From: VBAS01 sp035292525
Lineage (GTDB): Bacteria; Bacteroidota; Bacteroidia; Chitinophagales; Chitinophagaceae
Assembly (NCBI GenBank): GCA_035292525.1
Contig: DATDPZ010000037.1
Coordinates: 1 to 7,138 of the forward strand
DNA length: 7,138 nt
Direction: 5' to 3'
The position numbers and the translations under genes were made by a program. The stretch's first letter is position 1; each line of letters opens with the position of its first letter. Below, piece by piece: positions 6,259-7,138 of the stretch. The notes under the pieces were generated by a model, which saw only the letters and a list, made by a program, of their open reading frames with translations, ran no database searches and was not told the DNA's origin.

Positions 6259-7138
6259 TTAACGGATGATATCCACGTACCCAGCTTGCTTTTTACGTCC
6301 GAATTTCGGGTCAACAATATAGTAATAAGTTCCCATCGGAACAGGTTTGCCTTTCAATGTTCCGTCCCAGGGTACTTTATACCCAACAGAATAGAAAATA
6401 CTTTGTCCATAACGATTGAACACTTCAACTGTGGCATAGGGATACGTTTCCAGGAAAGGGATTTCCCATGTATCATGTACCCCATCACCATTTGGACTAA
6501 ATATATTCGGAACCTGTGGGGTTTTCAGCACTTTTACAAATACTTCATCAGAAGTCTTACATCCTTTTTCTGAAGTTACAGTCAACGTATAAGTCTGATC
6601 ATCTGGCGGCGATGCCAATGGATCCGGTATGGTTGAGCTGCTTAACCCGGTTGGTGGAGACCAAAAATAAGTTACCGGGAAATTTGCATTCAATGCAGGA
6701 GTCAACTGAACCTGACCGCCTTCCAATACTGATTTATCGGGACCTGCTAATGCTAAAGGTGTTGGATTTACAAGTATAAATTGATCCAATAAATTAGAAC
6801 AGCTATTTGACCCGTTATAGGTGTATCTTAAAATATGAGTACCCGTTCCAGCCACTGCTGGATTAAATAAACCTGTTGGTGATACGCCGGTACCGGAGAA
6901 AACGCCTATGCCGGGTAATGTGTTTGTAATTCCTGCCTGTGTCAATTGAAATGAAGGAGTATTACTGCAAACTTCAGGTATCGGATCAAATCGTACTGCT
7001 GGTGTAGCCAGTACAGTTATTGATTTGGTAATCTCGTTGAGACAATTAATTCCCGAATAAGAAACCATCCTGACCGAATAGGTTCTTGCTGCAGGCGATT
7101 CGAATTCAGGATATTTTTTTGAATAATTCTTTCCTGCC
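6259..7138 (-). CDS. Secreted adhesin-like protein with PKD/Ig-like domains and type B T9SS C-terminal domain (5' end beyond the right edge)
   Basis: The frame stays open from the stop at 6261-6259 to the right edge, giving the last 292 residues of a larger protein. The Met at 7068 is internal: the upstream codons read AGKNYSKKYPEFESPAARTY, the end of a PKD-like domain. In order come this PKD end (residues 1-45 of the visible part) and an Ig-like domain (about 46-124) with the motif GVFSGTGVSPTGLFNP and two Cys (C57, C113). Next is a PKD/Ig-like domain (about 125-205; AGPDKSVLEGGQVQLTP, TYTLTVTSEKGC). Last is the gliding-motility-associated C-terminal domain (CHU_C type), with PNIFSPNGDGVHDTW (210-224), EVFNRYGQSIF (238-248), WDGTLKGKPVPMGTYYY (257-273) and YVDIIR at the end. 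This domain targets proteins to the type IX secretion machinery. The protein is expected on the cell surface, possibly as an adhesin; the ligand is unknown. porP follows after 3 nt, and the promoter lies outside the window. Confidence 0.93.
   Translation of the reverse strand, partial: AGKNYSKKYPEFESPAARTYSVRMVSYSGINCLNEITKSITVLATPAVRFDPIPEVCSNTPSFQLTQAGITNTLPGIGVFSGTGVSPTGLFNPAVAGTGTHILRYTYNGSNSCSNLLDQFILVNPTPLALAGPDKSVLEGGQVQLTPALNANFPVTYFWSPPTGLSSSTIPDPLASPPDDQTYTLTVTSEKGCKTSDEVFVKVLKTPQVPNIFSPNGDGVHDTWEIPFLETYPYATVEVFNRYGQSIFYSVGYKVPWDGTLKGKPVPMGTYYYIVDPKFGRKKQAGYVDIIR

Noticed and set aside
7066..7068. Met at 7068 as the start of the CHU_C protein
   Set aside because: The frame stays open for 23 further codons to the edge and the upstream residues complete a PKD-like domain; there is no signal peptide after this Met.

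Overview
The window looks like a chromosomal segment of a Bacteroidota bacterium, most likely in or near the Chitinophagaceae. Four things point there: a PorP/SprF-family protein paired with a type B CHU_C sorting-domain protein (both tied to the type IX secretion system), a BlaI plus M56-peptidase pair of the Bacteroidota kind, a Flavobacterium-type membrane pyrophosphatase, and a TAnnTTTG-type -7 promoter element. The placement comes from gene families and motifs read by eye, not from a database search. Nothing suggests a phage, insertion sequence, CRISPR array or RNA gene.

Layout, left to right. (1) 1-356, minus strand: the N-terminal part of a small predicted lipoprotein that runs off the left edge. 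(2) 357-559: a divergent intergenic region with an A/T-rich stretch, a good -7 element for hppA and a GC-rich hairpin in the presumed leader. (3) 560-2941, plus strand: hppA, a K+-dependent membrane pyrophosphatase predicted to pump H+, with a tail of about 87 residues beyond the usual C-terminus. (4) 2972-3006: a strong intrinsic terminator. (5) 3007-3147: the blaI upstream region, with an inverted repeat that looks like an autoregulatory operator. (6) 3148-5216, plus strand: blaI and an M56 (BlaR1-like) membrane metallopeptidase, 2 nt apart. The M56 protein has no penicillin-binding sensor; its predicted periplasmic part carries five 16-residue helical repeats. (7) 7138-5218, minus strand: a secreted adhesin-like protein with a type B T9SS C-terminal domain (5' end outside the window) followed after 3 nt by porP. 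This operon converges on the M56 gene, with one base between the two stop codons.

How the parts fit: HppA hydrolyses the pyrophosphate released by biosynthesis and stores the energy as an ion gradient. The BlaI/M56 pair is a signal-transduction module in which the membrane protease is expected to inactivate the repressor; its signal and its targets beyond its own promoter cannot be seen here. The PorP/CHU_C pair belongs to cell-surface secretion and attachment. These are three separate transcription units, and I see no evidence that they form one pathway. The points most worth a second look are the 16-residue repeats in the M56 protein, the shifted glutamate and the C-terminal tail in HppA, and the putative BlaI operator.
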